DNA from: Marasmius tenuissimus
Taxonomy: Eukaryota; Basidiomycota; Agaricomycetes; Agaricales; Marasmiaceae
Length of the DNA stretch: 64,000 nucleotides
Assembly (NCBI GenBank): GCA_029532415.1
Contig: JAQOTA010000050.1
Span: 2,170,001 to 2,234,000 of the forward strand
Direction of reading: 5' to 3'
Of the stretch, positions 11,790 to 22,739 are shown piece after piece. The first letter of the stretch is position 1; each line of letters begins with the position of its first letter. The notes under the pieces were generated by a model that saw only the letters and a list, made by a program, of their open reading frames with translations, was not told the DNA's origin and did not search any database. Position numbers and translations under genes: made by a program.

Positions 11790-13446
11790 ATGACAGACAA
11801 TCCCCCTGCGACGCAATTCAGCAAATTCACCCAAGCTCTGAAGATCCCTGCAGAATTTGCAAGCCATCATGAGGATATAACGGACGCGCCTGTTATTGCG
11901 CGTTTGAATGCCTGGAAGGAAGATATGACTCGATCCCTTGAAGAATTGAAAATCATGGTTCAGCAAGGACAATCGACGCGTTTCTCAGCGGCAGAACGAG
12001 CTCAGATAATAGTCGCGACTGCACCCTTCGAATTGGAGCACGCTTGGACCACAGAGAAGGCAAGATTGCAGGCTGCAGGTACGTATGAGTCATTATCGCG
12101 ACAGAATCCTACTGATTTACACACATTTTAGGTATCTTGCAGGACGTCTACGAATCTGATGTTGCTGTCTTGATGGAAGTCCTTTCTCAACACGTCAAGC
12201 CGATCTTCAAGACGAATCCTCATCCGTTGTTGAATATGTCAACTGGTAGAAAGTTACTACGGCCAGCGGGTGGGCCGATGGCTTCGCAGGATTTCTTCGA
12301 GACTCAGACATGGAAAGACGACCCTGCAGCTCCTGAGCTGGTTTCCTGGTGTGTACGCCATATCAAGGTATTTCGCGACACTTCGCGTCAGTCAGGATCG
12401 AAGATAGGCCAACTCACGTTATCACCATTATCAGGCGCAGGACTACAGCCGTCTGTGGCATCTAGTTATACCTCCGATAATGATCATGTTGGACGATTAT
12501 CAGGTTCTATACAAGCTCAAAGGAGTTTTGATCGTCTCCGAGCTGCTCGCACGGGCTCCCCAAGAGATCCTACGGAAGACTGGAATTGATGGCCTTATTT
12601 TCAAGGTAGCTTTCATATGATTCCATCCGTTATCACCCTCGCCTCAACTCTCCTAGGCCCTCAACAACTGCTTTGGGCACTTTGACCATGCTGAATCGCC
12701 GCGATTAATCCGTTTGGCGATTTCGGCCTCGTTGTCAACGATCCTGCTGACCACGACGGAAGGTTCTGCTTCGCGCTTTGATCTTCTGTGCACTTTACTT
12801 GGCGAAGGAGTCATTGGCACGATTTGGTTGTATGCTCCAAGAAAACCAGCTGTGATCACCGCATCGGTGGAGGCACTTCCTCCACTGATACGAGGTCTTG
12901 GTGCAGGGGCGGCACGATACCTGAAGGTACGTTTCACCTGGGAATACGGAAGAAAAAGATCTCTGATAGGTACAGTAGGCCCTGGCCCCTCAACTCGTGC
13001 ACCCTTTGTGCCTCTTGCGGCTCGGTACTCCGTCTGTGAGACTGCAAATCAATTCCCTTACCGCGCTCGAAACTCTCATTGAGACCTGTGCATCTCGAAT
13101 GCGTCATTGGACGGGCACAATAATGGATGGTGTAGCACGGTGCTGGGTTACAACCGTGGAGAAGAAATCGGAGATTGATGATTGTGAGACCCCGTACATC
13201 ATCCTGTCACCCCGGTATTCTGACACTGCTCTCCACAGCTGAACGAGAGGAACTGATGATGCGACTCCGTGCCGTGTGTGGAGTTCTCGCAAGGGCATGT
13301 CCATCGGTGGTTGAGGTAGGCTGACTTTCATTCTTGGAATCATATGGGCATTGGATGCTAACTTGTGCTACCAGGGTGAATTTAGACGCTTGCTCCAAAC
13401 TGACCGCGTATTCGATAGCTTGCTTTGCGAGGAAAAGGCCCCGTGA
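11790..13446 (+). CDS. TTI2: TELO2-interacting protein 2 (Tti2) homologue
   Basis: Seven exons: 11790-12078, 12132-12367, 12435-12605, 12657-12926, 12979-13183, 13239-13315, 13375-13446; 439 residues. All-helical HEAT-like protein. The recognisable core is 'LWHLVIPPIMIMLDDY' followed by 'KLKGVLIVSELLARAP' and 'LRKTGIDGLIFKALNNC', the conserved Tti2 block. Tti2 works with Tel2 and Tti1 (TTT complex) as a co-chaperone that stabilises PIKK kinases (TOR, ATM/ATR-like, TRRAP). A second helical half contains 'LPPLIRGLGAGAARYLK' and 'PQLVHPLCLLRLGTPSVRLQ'. There is no signal peptide or membrane helix, so it is cytosolic or nuclear. Start chosen at the first ATG that keeps exon 1 open after the upstream stop. 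Confidence 0.78.
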
Positions 13447-13828
13447 TTCCGCCCAAGTTTCGTTCCAGATTGCACTTCTTGACTACTTGGAGCGATCTCG
13501 GTGAGCCTAGGACCCTGGAAGTTGTAGAAGCTTTTGTAAATTTACGTTGTTTTGACCATACAGTTCCTGCAGGTTGCATTTACCACCTGGTAAACGTTCT
13601 GGCCTGGAATGGTCCGACTCGGGTGTGTACGGGTTGGACCGGATAATCCGCTCTTTTACCGGACCGGTAGAAGTTGTACGGAGGCGTTTTACCATTTTAC
13701 CCACGTGTGTATCGTCTTCCGGCCGGGCAATTCAATCTTTTTAAATCTTGACGCTAGTACGCCTTCGACTCGGACTTTTCACCCTTGCTAAGGTACAGCC
13801 ACGCGCTCTCCTTCTCTTTCTCCCCACC

Positions 13829-14552
13829 ATGAGCATCTCCGTCGACGATTTGGTTTGCTCTCTATCCTCAAATCACATAGGTCAAGAGGCCATGGACCTA
13901 GCTGCTCTCCAGGTTCGTAAATGCCTTGTCCACTATTGCGTCAGTCCTTATCTCCAAACAGGCACAATTAACCCAAGCGTTTTTTGGTCAACCTCCAGCG
14001 CCATTATCCTCGCCTTCAACTCAAAAGTCTGCTGGCGAACCCTCTCAGCGCTGTAACACACCCACCGGACGCACTCCTTCATCTAGTTTCAGTTGGGGGA
14101 CGGGGGAAGCGCAACGCGTGCCGCGGTGGAATACAGACGATGCGGTCAGAGAGATTGATGATGTCGAAGACGAACGAATGGTAGAGGACATCCTACTCCC
14201 GTCGTCCCCAGTATCGGCTGGCTCTTCTCCCTTCGCCCACCAGCCGTCGTTCAGGACACACCGATCTCAAAACCGAACCAATTCCGTATCTACTCCAATG
14301 TCGCCCAGTTTTGGGACAGATTCCTCGCTATTCGCTGCGACGGACCCTTTCTATCTTGCTCAGATTCAAGCTATGCAGGGTCATAACGCCTCGTCACCAT
14401 CCTCCGTATTTTCACAATTGGGCAGACCCTCACAGCATTCACCCTTCGTCAACCAGGGTCAAAAATACGAACCCTTCGCCTATCCTGGCTCATCGATCTC
14501 CCTCGAGTCCCACAACATGGTCGCTACGACGTCAGGCTCATTTGAGCGGTGA
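13829..14552 (+). CDS. Small serine-rich protein of unknown function
   Basis: Two exons (13829-13912, 13962-14552) joined by a 49-nt intron; 224 residues. Exon 1 encodes an amphipathic leader around 'SVDDLVCSLSSNHIGQEAMDLAALQ' and exon 2 continues 'AQLTQAFFGQP'. The intron-precise continuation argues for a real gene. The rest is low-complexity: rich in Ser, Pro and Gln, with a short acidic patch ('EIDDVEDERM'), typical of an unstructured regulatory protein. A pyrimidine-rich promoter precedes the start. No domain recognised. Additional 3' exons cannot be excluded because a donor-like site overlaps the stop region. Confidence 0.55.
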
Positions 14553-15604
14553 AAGGGGCACTGCCCATTGCCCAGCGCTGAACATAGCTCCCGATACCAA
14601 CAAAGGCTCCATACCCTCCGCATCATGATGAATCTGTAACGACAACATGCCCTTTAATCACCCCAACTCGGCTATGTATCAGTCCCTTAATCCGTTCAGC
14701 GACAATTCAGTCACCCCGCATCGATCTGACTCCAGGTGACCTCTTTAGCCTGTTCCCCCACCCTTCCCCGCTTCGTCGGGCCTTTGCAGGTCCGCTAAAG
14801 CTGCGAAATGGTGCTACTCCACGAAAGCTAGATCAGACTAGAAAGAAGGATGATGGAATCATCATCATCCCATTTCATCCATCCGGCTCAAGGATTTCTT
14901 TCATGCCGGACACTGCACACGCACATATCTTTCCGTATAAGGCCCCGCACCAATTGCCTTGCGGTGTTCATATTCAGTATTCAGTTTCGAACACTCTCGG
15001 CAACACCTAGATCCCGATTCCTGCTCTCAGATCCCCCTCTTCGTCTGTATGTACCATCGCGATTCACTTCGGGTTCTCTCGCTCTTTCCCTTGATTTTCT
15101 TTACCTTACATTAACATCATCCATTGAACATTTGCATCCGTATTGTACGATATATACACCTTAGTTGTTGCTTCTTTGAACTCCCCTATAGCACTACACG
15201 GGGCCCGTTGTTTTTTTTCCAGTCTGAGAACAACAACTCCTAGGGAACTGCAGATGGCTCGCACGAATGTCGAGTGTATGTCATATGTCAACGTTCTTGG
15301 TATAACGTCCGATGAATGGACGAAAGAAGCTTGATGCAGTGGCCGTGATCATTGTTCGGACTACACAAATCCTAGGAGCCCCAATATCCACAATATAGGG
15401 TGATGAACTTTGATTCATGAAACCATGAGACCTCGGATTCGTACTATATAGACAGCATGTATGCATATGGATGAAAAGTAAAGAGAAACAGAGGGTGAAA
15501 TAATCCGAAAACCATTGAACGCGGGAGGCGATCATGGTCGAAGGGATGGGTGTGTTGCAATCATCTATTCGAGTGATGCGCAGGTATGATCCCAAGTCAT
15601 GCTA
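14553..15604. other. Intergenic, no gene seen
   Basis: Just over 1 kb of pyrimidine-rich sequence (14,870-15,120) followed by AT-richer sequence towards the calcineurin B 3' end. Probably UTRs of the two flanking genes. No domain, repeat or RNA signature recognised. Confidence 0.45.
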
Positions 15605-16586
15605 TCAGAACAGATCCTCCAATGTCATTTGCTTGACAATATCCTATTCAGAAAAGGAATGTGAGTAGCGGATCTTCCTAAGAATGATGATACCTTACTG
15701 TGTTTGAAACCATGGTCGAGAACTCTTCGAAGCTCAGCTTTCCATCGCCGTCCTGATCCGCTTCCATTATAGTCTTGTCTACTATTTGTTGAAGTTGTTG
15801 ATCCTGAAAGGATTCGAAAGGGTGAATTTGAGTAAGGCTTTGTTCAGATGGAGCGACAAAGTGCGACGCACCTTCAAATTTGTGCCGACCATCATCTTCA
15901 ACACAAGAAAGAGCTCGCCATTCGATATAAACCCGTCCCTGTCCATATCATACACCTTGAATGCGACTGCCCGGTATCAGTGATGAATAACGGAAGAGGA
16001 GAAGGTTGACGCACACTTGAGTTTCTCATCTCGTCCTCCTCTCGAACTGAACGCACTCAATCCACCAACAAACTCCTGGAAATCCACCGATCCACCTCCA
16101 CTGGGAGAAGAGGTAACGATACATTGTCAGCTCGGTGGTACATGCCTCTTGAGATGTCGATCGAAGCTCACTCTTCGTCGAATATAGCTATCATCCGCGA
16201 GGCCAAGGGATTCGTAGCGATTTGAGGTATCCGTAAGAACTCTTCCCGTTCTATTGTCCCCGAACCGTCACTGACATCGAACACCAAGGTCAATCTTAGC
16301 ACTCGAGAGGGTAACTAGATCGCAAACGTACCTATCCAGCTTCATAAACCGCTTCTTTAACCGTTCAAGCTCTGCTTGTGTGACTGAAAAACCGCGTACA
16401 ATCAGTTCATTCTCCATCGCCCTCGACACGCGACAATAAACGAACAGTTGGAGTTTTTCTCCATATTCTCCATGAACTGTGATGCTGATATCCAAAATCG
16501 AGAAAGAAAAGGGTAAAACCATCGTCAGGATCGCAAAAAGCAGCGAAGATTGGCAAAAAGCTTGAGCACGAACGTGATTGACCCAT
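15605..16586 (-). CDS. CNB1: Calcineurin regulatory subunit B
   Basis: Ca2+-binding regulatory subunit of the protein phosphatase calcineurin; it controls stress, ion and cell-wall responses through the catalytic subunit. The start at 16586 gives a 13-nt first exon encoding Met-Gly-Gln-Ser, the N-myristoylation signal (Gly2). It is spliced to '[11 protein letters not shown]' and then '[17 protein letters not shown]', the fungal CnB opening. Four EF-hands follow: LDRDGSGTIE, FDEDGGGSVDF, '[15 protein letters not shown]' and '[14 protein letters not shown]'. The linker '[22 protein letters not shown]' and the C-terminal '...QMTLEDLF' also match. Length is about 175 residues, as expected. Head-to-head with MSS1 (244 bp between starts). 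Confidence 0.93.
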
Positions 16587-16830
16587 GGTTGCTGGAGGTC
16601 TTGATAATAGGAAGAGTTACAAAGTTTTCGTTAGATTGAGAGTCGAGGGTTTGAGAGAGATCCACAGCAGAACAACAAAACAAAGCAACGATGAGAGCGG
16701 GGACCAAAAATATGTGTGGGCGGTTAAACGCACACCGAGAAATGCAGGCAACAACAATTTCTCGGCCACGTGCTTCTTCAAGTACCCTCTCCATTGGCAC
16801 CCCAACCTCGAGCTCCCCCAACCACTTTGG

Positions 16831-18786
16831 ATGTGGTACACCTTCCGCTACAATGCCAACAACTTGATCTCAAGGTCCTTCGTCACCCGAAATATTCGCG
16901 TGCCCCGTTCAATCCGTGTCTTGGCAACCCAAACAAAATGGAACAGTACCTCTACCACCTTTCCTAGCCGATTGAGGGTCAGGGAAAATACGCCAGTGCT
17001 TTCAGATGCTCAAAGAAAGACTATATACGCACTTTCGAGTCCTCCAGGAAAAGCAGGAGTCGCCGTGATCCGCATCTCAGGTCCCGAAGCGTCAAAAGCT
17101 CGCGAGCTCCTCCTCAGAAACTCCAAAGGATCACCTCTAGCGCAAGCCGAACCATGGAAGATGCAACGTTGTCGGGTTGTGAACCCAGAGCGCCCAGATC
17201 AACTATTAGACGATGGTTTATCTGTGTTTTTTCGAGGTGTGTAACATGGGCAAACTTAACAGCTTTTTTTTCTTCTTTGCGTTCATTCACCCTTTTTTGA
17301 TCATCTGGTTTTGAAGGACCGAAATCGTTCACGACAGAGGATGTGTTGGAGATTCACGTTCATTCGGGACGCGCGATTGTAGCCGCGGTTCTTAATGCCA
17401 TCGCGCAACTGCCGTTTTGTAGACCTGCAGAGCCTGGAGAGTTTACGCGTCGTGCCTTCAATGGTGGGCGAGTTGATCTGACGCAGGTCGAAGGACTCCG
17501 GGATTTGATTGATGCAGAGACGGAGACGCAGCGTGTCATGGCGTTGCGGGCAGCGGGAGGCGAGATGAGGGAACAGTTTGAGCGTCTGAGAACTGATATT
17601 ATCCATTGTCTGGCTATGGTGGAAGCTCTCATCGACTTTGGTGAGGGTGAGGATATTGAGGAAGGGGTTTTTGAACAAGGTTTGTCGTTGGGAACGTAGA
17701 GTTGGATTTTGGAATTCTCATCGACCCTCACACAGCCCGACAAGAAGCTATCCAGTTGAACAAGACGATCCGGTCGTATCTCAACGACAATCGGAGAGGG
17801 GAAATTATTCGGAATGGAATTCGTCTCGCCATCTTTGGCCCTCCAAATGCAGGAAAGAGTAGTTTGTTGAACTTCCTCGGTATGCTTTTCATTTCCGGGA
17901 CTTCTTGGATTCGTTTCGACTTACTGTAACTTTCGTCTAGCTCAACGTGAAGCGGCCATCGTCACACCTATACCAGGAACAACCCGCGACATCCTTGAGG
18001 TCTCGCTTGATATCGGTGGCTTACCGGTGATTGTTGCGGACACAGCTGGACTGAGGCAAACAGACGACGTCGTGGAGAGCATTGGCGTCGAGCGAGCGAG
18101 GAACATGTGCGTACTAGCTGTCGCTCGTTGCTTTTTCTCAACACTCAAGTATGATTCCAGGGTCCAAGGGTCGGACATATCCCTCTGTGTGCTATCTTTA
18201 CAAGAAACACTAGAGTCGAAGACGGCTATTAAGATACCTCGCAGTGTCCAACCCCTTATAACACCGAATACCTACTTTCTTCTCAACAAGACCGATCTCG
18301 TTCCGAATTCTTTCGGGGTAAAGGATGCGGCAGACCTGGGCTTGCCCCATGAAAGGGTGTGGGCAGTCAGTCTCACCACAGGAGAAGGCGCCCCAGAATT
18401 CCTTTCCGGGCTTGCGGCAACGTTGCAAGAGCAGTGAGTTCGCATACTTTGTTCCTGTTGTGTGTTTCGACTGACATTGGGGCAGCTTCCATCTCGACTG
18501 CGGCTCAGCATCTTCTCAAGCACCCATGATAACTCACGCGCGCCATCGTGCACATCTGGAAACGGCCTCACGTTTCATAGAGGCTTTCCTTCAATACGGT
18601 AGGCGAACACCTTTTACTCGCAAGTCGTGAAGCTGATCCTTAATTTGCTGTCTAGACGCCAACGATGTAGTGCTGGGGGCCGAAGAGCTCCGGTATGCAG
18701 CTCAAGCTGTCGGGAAGATTTCAGGGTTGATAGATGTTGAAGACGTCTTGGACGCGGTTTTCCGTGATTTCTGTATTGGGAAGTAA
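16831..18786 (+). CDS. MSS1: Mitochondrial tRNA modification GTPase (MnmE/GTPBP3 family)
   Basis: Seven exons: 16831-17236, 17317-17679, 17736-17879, 17941-18106, 18161-18433, 18486-18598, 18656-18786; 531 residues. With MTO1/GidA it installs the carboxymethylaminomethyl-type modification at U34 of mitochondrial tRNAs. The N-terminus is Arg-rich and acid-poor, a likely mitochondrial presequence. A TrmE N-domain begins at '[21 protein letters not shown]', and the formyl-THF-binding region includes '[20 protein letters not shown]'. The G domain shows GPPNAGKSS (P-loop), GTTRD, DTAGL and NKTD. The extreme C-terminus 'FCIGK' carries the family's catalytic Cys, so the gene looks complete and functional. 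Confidence 0.93.
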
Positions 18787-19250
18787 GGGCTATGGGGACG
18801 GTCCTCGCGACTCATTTGACGCGCTTCTTCAATAAGTCGTCCAAGGCCAGTCAACTGGGTCTTCACAGAATACCATACATCAGGCCTTCAGGCGCTGTTG
18901 GCCCTCGAGGCTGTTTCAGTCATTCATACACTACACGTCGTGGCACCCACAGTGCTTCACACTGCGCGTCGTTCTCTCGTCTCGTGGTATAATTATTCGA
19001 AGACTGCAATGTTTTTACAGCATATGGCATGAGACTACGTAGTCAGATGCTCTTTGGTCCGGACACTGTATGTATGTAACCCGCTTCCACCCCGTTCCTC
19101 GTGCAATTATAATCGTACAATTGGCTTTGGTTCTCTGTACACGTACGCGTTAAGTTTTGTGAAAGCTGTTAAGGGAAAGAAAACGCATACCATTTCGCAA
19201 TCAGTTTCGTTTCAAGACAATTCGCCAACCCCAAAACATCGTCACCCTGC
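18787..19250. other. Intergenic between convergent genes
   Basis: 3' flanks of MSS1 (+) and of the small minus-strand gene ending at 19251. No further coding or RNA signal seen. Confidence 0.5.
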
Positions 19251-19682
19251 CTAAGGCTTCATACCTCCCTTCGCCTTGCCTGTGGGACCGCTTCCTGTAC
19301 CACTGGTTTCAGGGCCTTTATCCTTGTCATACTCCTCTTTTCCTCCGTATCTCGAGTCCTCCCCCGGAGCCTTGTAAGGTTCCGATTTACTGACATGCTG
19401 GTATGCAGTCTCAGCCCCAGTCTTACTCCATTTTCCGGAGGGTGGTTCGTGTGGTTTCTGAACATTTTCAGATCCCGGGTCGACACGGTGAATTTTGGAG
19501 TCGTCGGGGGGCGTAGAATCGACGTCCTTGCTATACGAATCCGTAGTGTGTTGGCCGGACTTCTGGTTCAGCTGACGGGAGGTCGTGTGGAGATGAGCAA
19601 CGCTAGTGCTCGCGACGGGGCCCTGTTGGCGGAGGGAGCGCGAGGCCAGGAGGAGGGTACGTGGTGCTTGACGCGAGAACAT
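19251..19682 (-). CDS. Small disordered, probably mitochondrial protein
   Basis: Intronless frame of 143 residues from ATG 19682. An in-frame ATG at 19787 would add 35 residues, but the 19682 start opens directly with a classic mitochondrial presequence (MFSRQAPRTLLLASRSLRQQ: Arg-rich, hydroxylated, no acids), and a processing-like Arg-Gln-Leu site lies near residue 41. The remainder is strongly hydrophilic, rich in Lys, Gly, Ser, Pro and Tyr (for example 'YGGKEEYDKDKGPE'), with no globular core. It resembles the short, stress-induced mitochondrial proteins seen across Dikarya, but I cannot assign a named family with confidence. Confidence 0.6.
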   Translation of the reverse strand: MFSRQAPRTLLLASRSLRQQGPVASTSVAHLHTTSRQLNQKSGQHTTDSYSKDVDSTPPDDSKIHRVDPGSENVQKPHEPPSGKWSKTGAETAYQHVSKSEPYKAPGEDSRYGGKEEYDKDKGPETSGTGSGPTGKAKGGMKP

Positions 19683-20037
19683 GGTGGTGGTTTTGGTTCG
19701 AGAAGAGAATTCAAGTGCAGATACAACGGGGAATAAAGTCACGGTATGCGAGGGGTCGATCACAGTTCTTAAAGTAGAAAGTGGCATGGGAGAATGACGT
19801 AGTTAGTCTCACGCCTCGGCTGTGTCAGTATCTGCGTCAAGGAAACCACTTCATCGATTCATCACTCGCACAAAGTGACACGGTGGACCATTCAATGCAT
19901 CCGAGCAACTTCAAGTCATTGAGGACGCGTCTCGATCTCATTCCGTGTTTTGCGTGAAATCCCCCTCTATTCCATCAAGGGGTTCAAATACCCTCTCGCT
20001 GTTTCAACTTCGCAGTTATGACGTTCAAAACCACGTC

Positions 20038-20046
20038 TTATAAATA
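20038..20046 (+). promoter_or_regulatory. TATA-like box upstream of the short-chain dehydrogenase
   Basis: A TTATAAATA string lies 91 bases upstream of the ATG at 20137. Position and orientation fit a core promoter for that gene. Inferred from sequence only. Confidence 0.35.
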
Positions 20047-20136
20047 TCGTCTCGGAATAACTTGGGGATGTCAGACACCATCGGCGCCCAAAAAACGACA
20101 ATGACCAGGTGCAACCAACCCCCTTCCTAACTCCCT

Positions 20137-21180
20137 ATGCCTTCCATCAACGATTCAAAGTGCATCCTGGTCACTGGAGCTACATCTGGAATTGGCCGCG
20201 CTTTGGCTTTGGCTCTTTCCGAATTATCGTCTAATCCCAAGGTTATCGGTACAGGCAGACGCCCAGAAAGACTCAAAGAGCTTGAAGATGCTGGAATAGA
20301 ACCTGCCCGTTTGGAACTTGGTACAGAGCCAAAAACATTGAAGAAGGATGTGCAGGATCTGATTCAGAAATACCCCGAGGTGAGTTTCATAAACTTTGGC
20401 GTAGAGTGCGCGCTGACGCGTAAGATGTCTAGCTCGACACCATCATCCTCAATGCCGGTATCCAACGAGTGCAGGACTTTCTGAATACCGATGATGTCGA
20501 CCTTGAAAGTGCGTTTACAGAGTCCTTGCTCGGAGAGGTACACTCATTCTCATTCACGAACAGAGCTGCATACAGAGATGCACATCAACTACATGTCCAT
20601 CCTAACCGTCATCACCGCCGCCCTACCACATCTCAAGAAACTAGCTGTAAGTCTTCTTGAACTCACCGTACCCAGCCTGCATATTCAATGTCCTCACTTT
20701 CGATGACAGGCTGCCGGACGCCAATGCATGATCGTCACTGTAACCTCGGTTTTTGGTGTCGTCCCCGCAACGCACGTTCCAAATTATGCCGCTTCCAAGG
20801 CAGCACTCCACAGTTTGACTCTTTCTCTCCAATCGCAATTTCAAGGAACAAACATACACTTTGTCGAAGTCCTTCCTCCGTAAGTATCTCGTTACTTTGC
20901 ATCGTTGCAATCGCATGTTTAACGGCTGTTCCTGCTTGATTTATTCAGCCTTGTGGAGTCCGAGCTTCATGATGCCGATGGAACCACGGAGAAGCTCTCA
21001 AAGTTGTGGATGCCGCTCGACGAGTTCATTCCCGCAACGATGGCGGGTTTGAAGAGAGGAGATCCTCATGTTGCCTGTGGCTTGGCTGCTACGGCCAGGG
21101 ATAGACTGAAGGAGCAGGAGAAGTACCAGCTGGTGATGAACGATGAAAGGATGGCGGCCGTCCCAGAAAGATGGAAGTAG
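20137..21180 (+). CDS. Short-chain dehydrogenase/reductase (classical SDR, DltE-like)
   Basis: Five exons: 20137-20379, 20433-20508, 20564-20646, 20710-20879, 20949-21180; 267 residues with an exact frame. NAD(P)-dependent oxidoreductase with a Rossmann fold. The cofactor motif TGATSGIG lies at residues 12-19, and the Arg-rich 'GTGRRPERL' after beta-2 suggests NADP(H). The structural 'LNAG' comes in exon 2. The catalytic YxxxK ('NYAASKAA') is in exon 4, with the upstream Ser in 'VTSVFG'. The C-terminal part ('VEVLPPLVESELH', 'LDEFIPATMAGLKRGD') resembles the DltE-like oxidoreductases common in fungi. Substrate unknown. No N-terminal signal, so cytosolic. Confidence 0.87.
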
Positions 21181-22739
21181 GGGGCCGATTTCGTTGTTTG
21201 TTGTGAAAGCTGGCGCGAGTCTGACCCTCACGTACATCCAGTGCCACTTAGTGGCCCGACAAATCGATGATAATAGTGCAATGGATTCTAGTTGCGACGA
21301 GAAACGTATTGCCACCGTAGTTGCTGGTCACGAAGCGCAACGAATTCGTCCTACCAAATCCATGAACGATCTAGCATGAAGGATACATATGTAGCCGGAC
21401 TCTGGTCAGTAGTGGTATGTAAGTCGTTGGTCTCGATCGCACCTTGCTCTCCTGTCCTTGTTCTTTTTTTTCTCCGTTCCAACCGAGTTCCAACCGTCGA
21501 TAGGGTTGGGAGTTTGGCGAGTCTCCGTATGTCGAGGAGTGACACATCAATACAGCCGTTCTTCCACGTACTCACCTATCTCTGGATATTCGGGTCTTCA
21601 CCTACCGAAGGTGGCGGCGAGAACTCTATAGACCCTGGAAACAACATTTGGGCCGTCAAAGTTTTGACAGGCAGAATGGAAGTACCGAAAGTTTTTATCA
21701 GTCAATCTAGGAAAGAGCGGTAACTGAGCGGACTCAAGGTGGCCCCCCGGGCCCTGAAACACGAATGGTTGTCACTTAGAACAGATTCATCAAACATACC
21801 AAGCAACACCAACTCCATGCTCAGAGAAGTTGCGTACTTGCATGCGTTGAGAAAGCTGGTAAACACCCGTGCGCCTTTCGAAATCAGATTTCATGGTTCT
21901 ATCCATGTGGTTGAACGAGCTTCGGAATAGTAATCATTTTCTCATACTTCCTCATTGGATCTGCACCATCAGTCGTGCCACATAGGCATCCGAACATTCT
22001 TGATTTTCATCCGCAGACCATTCGGTTGTTGTGAGAACCCTCTCGATACCGGCGAAGAAAGGGAGGGAGGGCTTTCCGTAGCGTAGAGCTCCTTTGAAAG
22101 GTCGATACTGTTACAGCGCGCTGAGATGCGAGCCAAGGACCTGAAGACATGTGGCAGAAAAATAAATGCCCTTGTGCTTTGCCGGCCTGGAAAATGAAGG
22201 AAGATAGAAAGGTCCCATCAGTAACGCCTCCGTGACGCGTAACACTGACAGATCTGGGGAAAGTCGCCGTGTTTGGGCTTGTATACGCCGAGTTGAGTTT
22301 TCGTCCTTCCTCCCATCACCGTCGTTGTCCACGTCGTCGTTGGCCCTATTTCTGACGAACTAGGCCAGTCCTTTCGTTTAACAGTCCACGCATCGTCAGC
22401 AATCTTTCGTTCTTTTATTCTCTCCTTTCTATGTCTTCTGTGATGGAAAACGAAGCCCACTATGACCAGCAAATCGAAATTCAGGCAAGACAGAGAGTGA
22501 GTGGTCGTTCCTAGCTTTTGTTGGTGGATTCTAGCACAGGAATAATCTCGCTGGTGCTTGGAAACCATCTTTGAGGACCGCCATGCCCATGTATATCATT
22601 CTGGTGGGGAGGCGTCGGGCAAATCTGTCCTTTTCTAGCTCTTGGTTTTGCATTTGACCGCTTTGGCAAACCCAACTAACCGCTGCCTTGTTTTCAGTTT
22701 CAATCGTTCAAACTAGGAAAACAAGCACCTTCTTCCCTT
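21181..22739. other. Long intergenic region, no gene seen
   Basis: About 1.5 kb. Short open frames on both strands lack domains and consistent splice sites. The last 300 bases, with a pyrimidine-rich stretch, are presumably the promoter and 5' UTR of the large gene starting at 22740. Confidence 0.45.

Noticed and set aside
17680..17700. A 20-nt intron in MSS1 ending at the first TAG
   Set aside because: Far below workable intron length. The 56-nt alternative ending at 17735 keeps the frame and restores the family sequence.
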